64,000 bases of DNA from Sphingomonas dokdonensis (GCF_002197685.1 NZ_NBBI01000002.1:62001-126000), one strand, 5' to 3'. Shown: positions 36,443 to 45,694, counted from the first letter of the stretch. The notes: a model not told the origin generated them from the letters alone. Made by a program: numbers and translations.

Positions 36443-36966
36443 CGCGTACCGTCCCCGCTTTGGGGCTCGGCGCCGCGGCGGCGGTGTTCGCGATCGACCA
36501 GGTGACGAAATGGATCGTCACCGGCCCGCTCGGCATCAATTTTCTGGGTGCCTCGCGCGAGATCGTGTCGTTCTTCGACCTGCGCTTCGTGCAGAATATC
36601 GGCGTCAGCCTCGGCCTGCTGCGTGCCGAGAGCGACGGCGCGCGTTGGGCGCTGGTGGCGATGACGGCGCTGATCGCCGCCGCCGTCACCTGGTGGATGT
36701 GGCGCGAGGAAAAGGTGGGCGACAGGATCGCGCTCGGCCTCGTGCTCGGCGGCGCGCTGGGCAACATCGTCGATCGGGTCCGCTTTGGCTATGTGGTCGA
36801 TTTCGCCGACCTGCATTTTGGCGAGTGGCGGCCGTTCCTCGTCTTCAACATTGCGGATGCGGCGATCACCATCGGCGTGCTCATTCTGCTGGTGCGCGCG
36901 CTGCTGATCCGCGATAAGCCGGCGGCAAAGCCGGACAAGATGGCTTCGGAGAATGTGAATGCGTAA
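36439..36966 (+). CDS. lspA: Lipoprotein signal peptidase II
   Basis: This 175-residue inner-membrane aspartyl protease cleaves prolipoproteins before the lipidated Cys. It starts at GTG 36439, overlapping the ileS stop (GTGA). It has four membrane helices and catalytic Asp residues in NIVDRVRFGYVVDF and FNIADAAITIG. The ileS-lspA pair is widely conserved. It overlaps the following lipoprotein gene by 8 bp. Confidence 0.95.
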   Translation: MTRTVPALGLGAAAAVFAIDQVTKWIVTGPLGINFLGASREIVSFFDLRFVQNIGVSLGLLRAESDGARWALVAMTALIAAAVTWWMWREEKVGDRIALGLVLGGALGNIVDRVRFGYVVDFADLHFGEWRPFLVFNIADAAITIGVLILLVRALLIRDKPAAKPDKMASENVNA

Positions 36967-37366
36967 GTCGATCGTCATGGGCGCAGGCCTTGCGGTGCTG
37001 CTGGCCGGATGCGCGAGCAACGGCCTTGATCGTGACCGGCCCGACGAGTTCGCGGTGGCGCGTCAGCCCTCGCTGATCATCCCGCCCGATTTCGCGCTCG
37101 TGCCGCCGACCCCGGGCGCGGCGCGCGTGCAGTCCGCCAGTGCGGCTCAGGCGCAGACGCTGGAGGCGCTGTTCGGCAGCGCGCCGCGCAGCGCCAGCGA
37201 GACGGCGGCGCTTCAGGCAGCGGGCGGCGACACCGTCGACAGCGGCATCCGCTCCTCGGCCGGCGATCCGCAGACTAACGTGGTCGACAAGGGCCAGACC
37301 ACCCGCGACATCATCGCCGCGCCCGAAGGCGACGGTCAGGAAGCAAGCGCCAACACCCCGCGCTGA
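36959..37366 (+). CDS. DUF3035/BamF-type lipoprotein
   Basis: This 135-residue protein has a lipoprotein signal (GAGLAVLLAGCASNG) and the DUF3035 core PSLIIPPDFALVPPTPG. In Caulobacter a protein of this family is a subunit (BamF) of the outer-membrane beta-barrel assembly machine. The C-terminal half is low-complexity and polar. The gene overlaps lspA, whose product would process it. Confidence 0.85.
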   Translation: MRKSIVMGAGLAVLLAGCASNGLDRDRPDEFAVARQPSLIIPPDFALVPPTPGAARVQSASAAQAQTLEALFGSAPRSASETAALQAAGGDTVDSGIRSSAGDPQTNVVDKGQTTRDIIAAPEGDGQEASANTPR

Positions 37367-37382
37367 CCGAACGGGCGGCGGC

Positions 37383-37404
37383 GGGCTGGTCCACGCGCCA
37401 GCCC
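37383..37404. terminator. Possible terminator between convergent genes
   Basis: A perfect 7-bp stem (GGGCTGG / CCAGCCC) lies between the convergent BamF-like and mscS genes. The following GGCTCCTCT is only weakly U-rich. Confidence 0.4.
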
Positions 37405-37437
37405 GGCTCCTCTAAACGCTAGCGACGTCGCCGTCGG

Positions 37438-38766
37438 TCACGCCGCGGGCGCGTCGCTGGGCTGATCGGGCGCTGCGCCAGCCGCGGCGACCGGCGGCGG
37501 TGAGGGCCAGCTCTTCACATAGATGTCGCGCTGCGCGAACGGGATGTTCACGCCCGCTCCCTTGAATTTCCACCACAAGCGATTGAGTACGTCCGAGCGC
37601 ACGTTGCCGACGCCCGATTCCGGGTCGCTGATCCACGCAAGGATCTCGTGCTCCACCCCGTCGTTGCCGAAATTGGTGAGCCACACATTGGGCGTGGGGC
37701 TCGACAGGACGCGCGGCGATTCCTTGGCGGCGGCGAGCATCAGCTCCTGCGCCTGCTTCAGGTCGCAATCATAGGCGACGCTCACCGGAATGCGCACTCG
37801 CACGTTGCGGTTGGAGAAGGACCAATTCTCCACCTCCTGCGTCATCAGGTTTTCGTTCGGGATCAGATGCTCCTTGCCGTCGCGCGTGATCACGCTGACG
37901 GCACGCACGCCGATCTTGTTCACCCAGCCGAAGCTGTCGCCCACCACGATGACGTCGCCCGGCTTGATCGAGCGATCCATGAGGAGGATGATCCCGGCGA
38001 TCAGATTGCCGACCGTCTTCTGAAGACCGAAGCCGACAGCGAGGCCCAGCGCGCCGGAGAAGACGGCAAAGGCGGTGAGATCGATGCCGAGCAGGTCGAT
38101 CGAGAACATGAACGCCGCGATGACGATCGCGATCGTCGCCAGCTTCTGGCCGAGCAGCTTCTGCGTAGCGTCCAGCGTCTTGGTCTGCGCGATGGTGTGG
38201 CTGACGATGCGATTGGCCAACCGCACCACCGCGACGATGACCACGATCGCCAGCAGCGCGCTGATGATTGCCAGCAGCGACAGCCGCCGCCGCCCGAGAT
38301 CGACACCCACGCCGTCGAGCGTCGAGGTGATCGCGTCCAGCCCGCCAACCGCGCGGCTGAACAGCGCCACGAACAGGATCCCCGAAACGAGCCACGACGC
38401 CCAGCGCGGAATGCCCAGCCCGCGCAGCACCTGATGCGCGGCGAACGCGCCGGCACAGCCCAGCGCGAGGCCGATCGGCAGCCCACCCCAGGCGGACCAG
38501 GGATAGGCCGCCATGACGATCGCGGCGGCCAGCGCGGCGGCGCCGTGGCGCAGGATGGCGGGCATCCGTTCCCACAAACCTTCGCCGTGATGCGCGACAT
38601 GGTTCTTCCACCACTCGCTTGCCTTCGCGCCCAGCTTGCGCTGCGTCAGCACGCCCAGCGCCAGCGACAGCACCATCAGCGTGCCGGCGATCGCCATCTC
38701 CAGCGCGTCGAACCGCGACGGCAGCGCCAGCCCGTGCGAGGCGAGCCAAGGCTCGAGATCGATCAT
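37438..38766 (-). CDS. MscS-family mechanosensitive channel (copy 2)
   Basis: This 442-residue protein has about six membrane segments, then the MscS pore helix and beta domain (FSGALGLAVGFGLQKTVGNLIAG, RSIKPGDVIVVGDSFGWV, LIPNENLMTQEVENWS). It lacks the N-terminal signal peptide and extracytoplasmic region of the other MscS gene at 17680-19311. Its start overlaps the stop of metC (4 bp), making it the third gene of the sseA-metC-mscS unit. The link of a tension channel to sulfur enzymes is probably only transcriptional. Confidence 0.9.
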   Translation of the reverse strand: MIDLEPWLASHGLALPSRFDALEMAIAGTLMVLSLALGVLTQRKLGAKASEWWKNHVAHHGEGLWERMPAILRHGAAALAAAIVMAAYPWSAWGGLPIGLALGCAGAFAAHQVLRGLGIPRWASWLVSGILFVALFSRAVGGLDAITSTLDGVGVDLGRRRLSLLAIISALLAIVVIVAVVRLANRIVSHTIAQTKTLDATQKLLGQKLATIAIVIAAFMFSIDLLGIDLTAFAVFSGALGLAVGFGLQKTVGNLIAGIILLMDRSIKPGDVIVVGDSFGWVNKIGVRAVSVITRDGKEHLIPNENLMTQEVENWSFSNRNVRVRIPVSVAYDCDLKQAQELMLAAAKESPRVLSSPTPNVWLTNFGNDGVEHEILAWISDPESGVGNVRSDVLNRLWWKFKGAGVNIPFAQRDIYVKSWPSPPPVAAAGAAPDQPSDAPAA

Positions 38767-39956
38767 CCGCGCACGTCGCTGAAGCGCTGCAAGCCGTTCG
38801 CGAGATCGGCGATCAGGTCGTCGGGATCCTCCAACCCGATCTGAAGCCGGACGAGCGGTCCGGCGAAATCGGGCGTCGTAGCGCTACGGTGCCGCTCCGG
38901 ATCGGCCGGGATCGCGAGGCTTTCGAACCCGCCCCACGAATAGCCGATGCCGAAATGCGCCAGCGCATCGATCAGCGCCGCGCGCGCCGCCTCGTCGCCC
39001 CCGTTCAGCACGAAGGAGAAGAGGCCGGTCGATCCGGTGAAATCGCGCATGAAGACGTCATGCCCGGGGCAGGAGGGTAGCGCCGGGTGCAGCACCCGCG
39101 CCACCTCGGGGCGGGTCTCGAGCCAGCGCGCGATCTTGAGGGCGCTTTGCTCATGCTGGTTCAGGCGCACCGCCATGGTGCGCAGCCCGCGCGAGCCGAG
39201 CCATGCGTCGTCGGGGCTCGACACCTGCCCCAATTGAAAGCTCGTCTCGCGCAGCCGCCGCCAGTGCGACGGCGCGGCGGTGACGCTGCCCAGCATCACG
39301 TCCGAATGGCCGACGACATATTTGGTGCCCGCCAGGATCGCCAGATCGACTCCCTTTTCGATCGCGCGAAACCGCAGGGGCGTGGCCCATGTATTGTCGA
39401 GCAGGGTGGTGATCCCGCGCGCCTTGGCCACGGCGACGATCGCCGGCACGTCCTGCACCTCGAATGTCAGGCTGCCGGGGCTTTCCATGAAAATCGCGCG
39501 GGTGTCCGGCCCGATCAGGTCGGCGATGCCGGCGCCGATCAGCGGGTCGTAGAACCGATGCCCAATGCCGAAGCGCTTGAGCAGCCCGGTCGCCATCGAT
39601 CGTGTCGGATCGTATGCCGCATCGGGCACCAGCAGCTCGTCGCCGGGCGAGAGGACGCTCAGCAGCGCCGCCGCGATCGCCGCCACGCCCGAGGGATAGA
39701 GGAACGTCGCCTCCGCCCCCGGCTCCAGCTCGGTCAGCGCATCGGCAAGGCTCCATTGCGTCGGGCTGCCGCGCCGGCCGTAGAACAGGCGATGGTGCGT
39801 ATCGCGCGCGCCATTGGCCCGCAGTTCCGCGATCGAGCCGTAAAGATGCGTCGAGGCGCGCCACACCGGCGGGCTGACGATGCCCTGCGTCCACTCCGCC
39901 CGCCGCCCCGCGGCGACGACGCGGGTGGCATCGGCAATCGGCCGGTCCTTGCTCAT
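38763..39956 (-). CDS. metC: Cystathionine beta-lyase (PLP, Cys/Met metabolism)
   Basis: This 397-residue enzyme (start ATG 39956, overlapping the sseA stop) belongs to the Cys/Met metabolism PLP family. Marks: FYGRRGSPTQWSLADALTELE, the cofactor Asp in LLDNTWATP and the Schiff-base Lys in AGTKYVVGHSD. It is expected to convert cystathionine to homocysteine, pyruvate and ammonia; a gamma-lyase role cannot be excluded. An in-frame Met at 39995 lies inside sseA and is less likely. Confidence 0.9.
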   Translation of the reverse strand: MSKDRPIADATRVVAAGRRAEWTQGIVSPPVWRASTHLYGSIAELRANGARDTHHRLFYGRRGSPTQWSLADALTELEPGAEATFLYPSGVAAIAAALLSVLSPGDELLVPDAAYDPTRSMATGLLKRFGIGHRFYDPLIGAGIADLIGPDTRAIFMESPGSLTFEVQDVPAIVAVAKARGITTLLDNTWATPLRFRAIEKGVDLAILAGTKYVVGHSDVMLGSVTAAPSHWRRLRETSFQLGQVSSPDDAWLGSRGLRTMAVRLNQHEQSALKIARWLETRPEVARVLHPALPSCPGHDVFMRDFTGSTGLFSFVLNGGDEAARAALIDALAHFGIGYSWGGFESLAIPADPERHRSATTPDFAGPLVRLQIGLEDPDDLIADLANGLQRFSDVRG

Positions 39957-40795
39957 GCGCCCGTCTCCTTGAGGGTTGCAGGGTCGCTGCCCCATTCGGC
40001 CCAGCTGCCGTCGTAGATCGGCACCTCATGCCCTAACAGGTGCGCGGCAAAGGCGATCACCGCCGCCGTCACGCCCGATCCGCACGTCGCCACCATCGGG
40101 CGGTCAAGGTCGATGCCGGCGCTCTCGAACACGGCGCGCAGGTCATCGCCGCGCTTCCACGTACCGTCGGGATGGAAGAAGCGCGCATAATGGAGGTTGG
40201 TGGAGCCGGGGATATGCCCGGGCGTGACGCCGGCGCGCGGCTCGGGCTCGGCACCGGCAAAGCGGCTCGGCGAACGCGCGTCGACGATCTGCGCGTCGCC
40301 GCTCGCCTGCGTCGCTTTCATCTGTGCCAGATCGCGGATCGCCGCACCGCGTTCGCGCGGGGTGATGTGCCGCGGCTTGGGGCTTTCCTCCCCAGTGGCG
40401 ATCTCACCGCCGGCCGCGCGCCACGCGTCCAGCCCGCCGTCGAGGATCGCGACATCGGTGATGCCGAAGCTGCGCAGCATCGCCCAGCCGCGCGCGGCGG
40501 TATGGTGCGGCGATTGATCGTACAGCACGATGCGCGTGCCATCGCCCAGCCCCAGTCGCCCCATCCGGCTGGCGAACTTTTCCGGGCCGGGCAGCATCAT
40601 CGGCAGGCTGGTGCTGGTGTCCGCCATCTCGGCCAGATCGAGGAAAATCGCGCCCGGCAGGTGTGCCGCCAGATAGTCGGCGCGCGCGTCGCGCCCGTCA
40701 CCGGGCAGGAACCAGCTGCAATCGGCGATGCGCAGATCGCGCGCACCGATTGCGTCGAGGAGCCATTGGGCGGAGACAAGTGCATCCATGGCCAT
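39953..40795 (-). CDS. sseA: 3-mercaptopyruvate sulfurtransferase
   Basis: This 280-residue protein has two rhodanese domains. The N-terminal one is inactive-like; the C-terminal one has the active-site loop CGSGVTA, characteristic of mercaptopyruvate rather than thiosulfate sulfurtransferases. YDGSWAEWG follows. It moves sulfane sulfur from mercaptopyruvate to acceptors. It is the first gene of an overlapping operon with metC and mscS, and diverges from queF. Confidence 0.93.
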   Translation of the reverse strand: MAMDALVSAQWLLDAIGARDLRIADCSWFLPGDGRDARADYLAAHLPGAIFLDLAEMADTSTSLPMMLPGPEKFASRMGRLGLGDGTRIVLYDQSPHHTAARGWAMLRSFGITDVAILDGGLDAWRAAGGEIATGEESPKPRHITPRERGAAIRDLAQMKATQASGDAQIVDARSPSRFAGAEPEPRAGVTPGHIPGSTNLHYARFFHPDGTWKRGDDLRAVFESAGIDLDRPMVATCGSGVTAAVIAFAAHLLGHEVPIYDGSWAEWGSDPATLKETGA

Positions 40796-40891
40796 CTCTT
40801 AGCGTCCATTCCCCGCTTGTCGAAATCTTGCGGGCGAGCTGGGCCGCGCGCGAACTGGCAACTGGCCGCCGCCGCCCCTATCTGACGCCGC

Positions 40892-41335
40892 ATGACACTG
40901 CATCTCGGCCAGAACAGCCCGCTTCCCGCCAGCCCGGAAGAAGCGGTGCTCGATTATGTTCCCAATCCGCGCCCCGGCCGCCAGTATCTGGTGCGCTTCG
41001 TCTCGCCCGAATTCACCTCGCTCTGCCCGGTGACCGGCCAGCCCGATTTCGCGCATCTGGTGATCGACTATGTGCCGGGCGACACGATCGTCGAATCCAA
41101 ATCGCTCAAGCTGTTTCTCGGCAGCTTCCGCAACCATGCCGCCTTTCACGAGGATTGCACCGTCGGCATCGGCGAGCGGCTGGCCGAGGAGATGAAGCCC
41201 GAATGGCTGCGCATCGGCGGCTATTGGTATCCGCGCGGTGGCATCCCGATCGACGTGTTCTGGCAGACCGGTGCACCGCCGGCCGACCTGTGGCTGCCCG
41301 ATCAGGGTGTTCCGTCGTATCGCGGCCGCGGCTGA
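40892..41335 (+). CDS. queF: NADPH-dependent preQ0 reductase
   Basis: This 147-residue unimodular QueF reduces 7-cyano-7-deazaguanine to preQ1 in queuosine biosynthesis. The catalytic Cys is in [14 protein letters not shown]; the [15 protein letters not shown] motif and the GIGERL segment are the family signature. It stands alone between divergent sseA and the downstream glycosyltransferase. Confidence 0.95.
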   Translation: MTLHLGQNSPLPASPEEAVLDYVPNPRPGRQYLVRFVSPEFTSLCPVTGQPDFAHLVIDYVPGDTIVESKSLKLFLGSFRNHAAFHEDCTVGIGERLAEEMKPEWLRIGGYWYPRGGIPIDVFWQTGAPPADLWLPDQGVPSYRGRG

Positions 41336-41460
41336 TCGCGAAAACGCATCTTTATTTGCTGCAGCGCAAAAATTGGCGCAACCAACTGCGAACAATCCGG
41401 TTGTATCGGTGAACGCGGCGTGAACCCTCGCTGCGTTTCCCGTAGCAGAGGCACAAGAGG

Positions 41461-43728
41461 ATGAACCAGGCGGTCGCACGAGATAACGTCAAGCATATTG
41501 CCCTGATCGGCAACTTTCTGCCCCGCAAATGCGGCTTGGCGACGTTCACGACCGATACGTTCAATGCCCTGAAGTCCCGCTATCCCGATCTCACCGTCGA
41601 CGTTTACGCGATGGACGATCATCCCGGCCGCTACGATTACCCCGATGCCGTCACGGGTACGATCCCGCAGGACGATCGCGCCGCCTATATCGCCACCGCG
41701 CGCGCGATCGAGGCGTCGGGCGCGGAGGCGATCTGGGTCCAGCACGAATATGGTATCTACGGCGGCGCTGCTGGCGAGCATATCTTGGCGCTGCTCGACC
41801 GTACCAACCTGCCGCTGATCGTCACGCTGCATACCGTGCTCGAAAAGCCGAGCGTGCAGGAGCGGGCGGTGATGGAGGCGCTGCTGCGCCGTGCGTCAAA
41901 GGTCATCGTGATGGCCGAGCGCGGGCGCGAGATCCTGACGCGCGTTCACGGCATCAATCCGCGCCAGATCGTCAACATCCCGCATGGCGTGCCCGATCGG
42001 CCGTTCGCCGACCCGGCTGTTTTCAAGCCGAATTTCGGCTGGGCCGGCCGCGACGTGATCCTCACCTTTGGCCTGCTCGCGCCGGGCAAGGGCATCGAGA
42101 CGGTGATCGAGGCGATGCCGGCTGTTGTGGCGCAGAATCCGGGCGCGATGTACGTCGTCCTGGGCGCCACGCACCCCAATCTCGTCGCGCACGAAGGCGA
42201 GAAATATCGCGACAGCCTGAAGGCGCTCGCCCGCGATCTGGGTGTCGAAAACAACATCGCCTTTCTCGACGCCTTCGTCGAGCAGGACGAACTGATCGAC
42301 TATCTCCAGGCGGCCGACATCTATGTCACGCCGTATCTGAATCCCGCTCAGATCACGAGCGGCACGCTTTCCTACGCCGTCGGCGTGGGCAAGGCGGTTA
42401 TCTCCACGCCCTATGTCCATGCGACCGAAATTCTGGCGGATGGGCATGGCGTGCTGGTCGATTTCCGCGACGCCGCGGCGTTCGCCCGCGAGATCAACAA
42501 TCTTCTCGGCAGCGAGCGCAATCGTTCGCGTCTTTCCGCGCGTGCCTATGAGCGTGGACGGACGATGACATGGTCACGGGTGGCGGAGCGAGCGATGAAC
42601 GAGATAAGCGCGATAATCGACGGGCGCCCGCAGCGCATCCCCACTGCCGGCACGGTCAAGCCGCAGGCGCCAGACATGGCGGCCGTGGAGCGGATGAGCG
42701 ATGCCACCGGCATGCTCCAGCATTCGATCTATTCGGTGCCCGATCGCCGCCACGGCTATTGCATCGACGACAATGCCCGCGCGCTGATCCTGATGAGCGC
42801 GATGGAGGATCTGGACGAGGTCGCGCGGGACAAGTGGACGACGATCTACGCGTCCTTCGTGCAATATGCCTGGAACCCCGATCAACGGCGCTTCCGCAAC
42901 TTCATGAACTTCGATCGCACCTGGTGCGAGGATGCCGGTTCGGAGGATTCGAACGGGCGCGCCTTGTGGGCGCTGGGCGTCACCGCGCGTGACGCGCGCA
43001 GCCGCAAGCATCGCGACTGGGCGGTGATGATGTTCGACATGACGGCGAGCCTCGCCTTCGAACTCGGCAGCCCGCGCGCGCAGTCCTTCGCGATGCTGGG
43101 CGCAGCGGCGATGCTCGAGGCGTCGCCCGGTCACCAGCTCGCGCATTCGATCGTGTCGCGCTTCCCCGACGAGCATATGGCGCTGCTCGATGTCGCGCGC
43201 CGGCCGAACTGGGTGTGGTTCGAGATCGTGCTCGCATACGACAACGCCCGCCTGCCAGAAGCGCTGATCCGCGCCGGTCAGGCGATCGGCCGCACGGACG
43301 TGGTGGCGGCCGGTCTTGAAACGCTCGACTGGATCATCGAGCAGCAGAAAAGCCCGGAAGGGCGGTTCCGCGCCGTGGGCACCGAAAGCTTCGGTCGCCC
43401 CTATGGCGAGCCGCTGCCGTTCGATCAGCAGCCACTCGAGGCGCAGGCCACCGTTGAGGCATGCTGTGCCGCTTACGCCGCCACCGGCGACGCGAAATGG
43501 CGGACAGAGGCCGAGCGCGCCTATGGCTGGTATTTTGGTCAGAACGATCTCGATCTGCCGCTCGCGACGTTGCAGGATGGCGGCTGTTTCGATGGCCTGA
43601 TGCCGACCGGGCTCAACCGGAACCAGGGTGCCGAGTCGATTTTGGCACTTCAATTGTCGAATTGCGCCATTTCTGGGCTTTCAAAGCAGGCGCAGGGCGT
43701 GGCAGGGATGGGGCGCGCGGTCGCGTAA
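41461..43728 (+). CDS. GT4 glycosyltransferase fused to helical toroid domain
   Basis: This 755-residue protein has two parts. Residues 1-390 form a GT-B retaining glycosyltransferase of family 4 type (GNFLPRKCGLATFTTDTF; VWVQHEYGIYGG-like segment; FGLLAPGKGIETVIEAM; donor-site Glu region YATEIL-like HATEILADGHG). Residues about 400-745 are an all-helical domain, probably an alpha/alpha toroid, with HGYCIDDNARALI and GGCFDGLMPTGLNRNQGAES, as in six-hairpin glycosidases or epimerases. No signal peptide. A GH130 gene follows by 53 bp, suggesting one pathway for a mannose-containing glycan. Confidence 0.8.
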   Translation: MNQAVARDNVKHIALIGNFLPRKCGLATFTTDTFNALKSRYPDLTVDVYAMDDHPGRYDYPDAVTGTIPQDDRAAYIATARAIEASGAEAIWVQHEYGIYGGAAGEHILALLDRTNLPLIVTLHTVLEKPSVQERAVMEALLRRASKVIVMAERGREILTRVHGINPRQIVNIPHGVPDRPFADPAVFKPNFGWAGRDVILTFGLLAPGKGIETVIEAMPAVVAQNPGAMYVVLGATHPNLVAHEGEKYRDSLKALARDLGVENNIAFLDAFVEQDELIDYLQAADIYVTPYLNPAQITSGTLSYAVGVGKAVISTPYVHATEILADGHGVLVDFRDAAAFAREINNLLGSERNRSRLSARAYERGRTMTWSRVAERAMNEISAIIDGRPQRIPTAGTVKPQAPDMAAVERMSDATGMLQHSIYSVPDRRHGYCIDDNARALILMSAMEDLDEVARDKWTTIYASFVQYAWNPDQRRFRNFMNFDRTWCEDAGSEDSNGRALWALGVTARDARSRKHRDWAVMMFDMTASLAFELGSPRAQSFAMLGAAAMLEASPGHQLAHSIVSRFPDEHMALLDVARRPNWVWFEIVLAYDNARLPEALIRAGQAIGRTDVVAAGLETLDWIIEQQKSPEGRFRAVGTESFGRPYGEPLPFDQQPLEAQATVEACCAAYAATGDAKWRTEAERAYGWYFGQNDLDLPLATLQDGGCFDGLMPTGLNRNQGAESILALQLSNCAISGLSKQAQGVAGMGRAVA

Positions 43729-43781
43729 GCCACGCCTTTCTCGGCGCGCCGACTTCCGGACGACCATACGAGGCCTTCTTC

Positions 43782-45065
43782 TTGGACCTGTTCAATCACC
43801 GGCTCCGGCTTCACGCCGATCCGTCACGTGTCGTGGTACGCCCTTTTCACATCGCCCGTTCGGCGATGAACGGCCAAGGGCAAAGCCGTTCGCAGCGCAT
43901 GATCGACGAAGTGCTCGCCATGACGCCGCAGCAAGCGCACGAGCAGCTGTCGGCCGTGCTCAAGGACTTCGAGGCCCGCCACTGGCAGACCCGGCGCGTC
44001 TTCACGACGCGCTACGAGGAGATCGCCGAGGTACACGGTCTCGATGCCAGCGGCATCAGTGAGGAAAAGCGCCAGCTGATCGGTGCCTATTTCTGCCACG
44101 AATACAGCTATGCCGCCGCTGCGCTGATGAACCCGAGCGCGGTGCCGCATCCCGACCAGTCCGGGATGCCGCCGGGATCGCAGCGCATCGTCATGAGCCT
44201 GCGCGCGGTGGGGGAGGGGCACATCTCCTCCGTCGCCTTTCGCGAAGGCATCATCACCGACGATGATGAGCTCGCGCTCGCGCCCGAGCCGCCCTTCGCC
44301 ACCGCCGCCGACACGCGCGGGATGGACGGGCAGGACATGCCCACTGGGCCGGTCACCGTGCACCGCAACCGCGATTCGACGCTTTCGGGCACGGTGATCT
44401 TCCCGATTACGGAGGCGCAGTCGAAGGGGCTGGAGGATCTGCGCCTCGTCCACTTCACCCACGACGACGGCTCGATCGAATGGCTCGGCACCTACACCGC
44501 CTATAACGGCGCCAGCATCCAGTCCGAGCTGATGCGCACCCGCGATTTCCGCTCGTTCGATCTGGTCCCGATGACCGGCTCGGCCGCGCGCAACAAGGGC
44601 ATCGCGCTGTTCCCGCGCACGGTGAACGGCGAGTATCTCTCGATCGGCCGGCAGGACGGCGAGAACCTGTATCTGCTGCGCTCGGACCGGCTCGACCATT
44701 GGGACGATGGCGAGCTGATCCTGACGCCGGTGTTCCCGTGGGAGCTGGTGCAGATCGGCAATTGCGGGCCGCCGATCGAGGTGGACGAGGGCTGGCTGCT
44801 GCTCACCCATGGCGTCGGCCCGATGCGCAAATATTCGATCGGCGCCGCGCTGCTCGACAAGAACGATCCCTCCAAGGTGCTGGGTCGCACGCGCGAGCCG
44901 ATCCTGGCGGCGGCGGATCAGGATCGCGAGGGCTATGTGCCCAACGTCGTCTATACCTGCGGCGCCATGCGTCAGGACGACAAGCTGTTCGTGCCCTATG
45001 GCATCGCCGACAGCTCGGTCGGCTTCGCCTTTGTCGAGATAAGCAAGCTTCTCGCGCTGATGTAG
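43782..45065 (+). CDS. GH130-family glycoside phosphorylase/hydrolase (copy 2)
   Basis: I place the start at TTG 43782, because DLFNHRLRLHADPSRVVVRPF then aligns with the N-terminus of the paralogue at 16369-17661 and a GAGG box precedes it; the frame is open further upstream inside the glycosyltransferase gene. The product is 427 residues with AVGEGHISSVAFREG, GLEDLRLVHFTHDDG, GIALFPRTVNGEY, GRQDGENLYLLRSDRLDHW and NCGPPIEVDEGWLLLTHG. The EDLR form (not EDPR) is shared with the paralogue. It is probably co-transcribed with the GT4 fusion. Confidence 0.85.
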   Translation: MDLFNHRLRLHADPSRVVVRPFHIARSAMNGQGQSRSQRMIDEVLAMTPQQAHEQLSAVLKDFEARHWQTRRVFTTRYEEIAEVHGLDASGISEEKRQLIGAYFCHEYSYAAAALMNPSAVPHPDQSGMPPGSQRIVMSLRAVGEGHISSVAFREGIITDDDELALAPEPPFATAADTRGMDGQDMPTGPVTVHRNRDSTLSGTVIFPITEAQSKGLEDLRLVHFTHDDGSIEWLGTYTAYNGASIQSELMRTRDFRSFDLVPMTGSAARNKGIALFPRTVNGEYLSIGRQDGENLYLLRSDRLDHWDDGELILTPVFPWELVQIGNCGPPIEVDEGWLLLTHGVGPMRKYSIGAALLDKNDPSKVLGRTREPILAAADQDREGYVPNVVYTCGAMRQDDKLFVPYGIADSSVGFAFVEISKLLALM

Positions 45066-45075
45066 GAACGGCCGT

Positions 45076-45128
45076 GCGGGTGCGCGTCGCAGCGCGCCCG
45101 CCGACGCGCCTCGCGTGCGCCGCTTTTT
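45076..45128 (+). terminator. Terminator after the GT4-GH130 unit
   Basis: A 10-bp hairpin (GCGGGTGCGC / GCGCGCCCGC, one G-T wobble, loop 45086-45091) is followed by a second GC stem and TTTTT at 45124-45128. It lies 11 bp after the GH130 stop. Confidence 0.55.
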
Positions 45129-45247
45129 ATCACGGCGCTGCCGTTGCGGTGGCGCGAAGCGCTATTATCTGGTGATCCGTGCCGATCTGTCGCGTGCGGG
45201 CGAAGGCGCTGAACCACTAAAGCATTGAAATTGCGTGTCACGCCGTC

Positions 45248-45264
45248 TGGCACGGAAGCTGCAA
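45248..45264 (+). promoter_or_regulatory. Sigma54 (-24/-12) promoter of pspC-like gene
   Basis: CTGGCACGGAAGCTGCA matches YTGGCACGRNNNTTGCW at all positions but one (C for the first T of TTGC). GG (45249-45250) and GC (45261-45262) have the exact 10-nt spacing. Transcription should begin near 45274, 40 nt before the gene. Phage-shock genes are classically sigma54/PspF dependent. Confidence 0.8.
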
Positions 45265-45313
45265 CCTGTTCGTCAATCAAGCGGCACATGCCGCCATTGA
45301 CCGGAGCCAGACC

Positions 45314-45631
45314 ATGACCACCGCCCAGCCCGCCATCCCCCAGCAAAGCGCTAAGCCCACCAACGCCAAGGACAATCTGCTCGGCATCTGCAATGCGCTG
45401 GGCAACGATTTCGGCTTCAACCCGCTGTGGCTGCGCCTGGCGCTCGGCGCAGCCTTCGTGGTGCAGCCGGTCGGCGTCGTGATCTCGTATCTTGCGCTCG
45501 GCGCGATCGTCCTGATCTCGCGCCTCGCGATCCCCGCCAAGCGCACGCCTGCCACGCCCGCCATTACGGCTCAGCCCGACCCGGTCGTCGCGAACGAGCC
45601 GGAGCAGCCGGAGTTCGCCAAGGCCGCCTGA
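45314..45631 (+). CDS. PspC-domain membrane protein
   Basis: This 105-residue protein has a PspC domain: NAKDNLLGICNALGNDFGFNPLWLRLA, one or two membrane helices (LGAAFVVQPVGVVISYLALGAIVLI), then a Pro/Ala-rich polar tail. PspC senses envelope stress and partners PspA/PspB in enterobacteria. No pspA, pspB or pspF is in the window, so this is a stand-alone copy under its own sigma54 promoter. Confidence 0.82.
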   Translation: MTTAQPAIPQQSAKPTNAKDNLLGICNALGNDFGFNPLWLRLALGAAFVVQPVGVVISYLALGAIVLISRLAIPAKRTPATPAITAQPDPVVANEPEQPEFAKAA

Positions 45632-45650
45632 TCCGTCGGCGCGGCCGCGA

Positions 45651-45694
45651 CCAAAAAAAATATGCCCGGCCGCTTCGTTGAGAAGAGGCCGGGC
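45651..45694 (-). terminator. Strong rho-independent terminator, minus strand
   Basis: Read on the minus strand: GCCCGGCC (45694-45687) pairs with GGCCGGGC (45671-45664), with an inner CTTC/GAAG pair, followed by ATATTTTTTTT (eight U at 45660-45653). No minus-strand gene lies upstream for about 2 kb, which points to a non-coding transcript. Confidence 0.75.

Noticed and set aside
41370..41395. Sigma54-like sequence upstream of the GT4 fusion (TTGGCGC and later TGCG)
   Set aside because: The GG and GC are 11 nt apart rather than 10, and the -24 box is not TGGCAC. Spacing is critical for sigma54.
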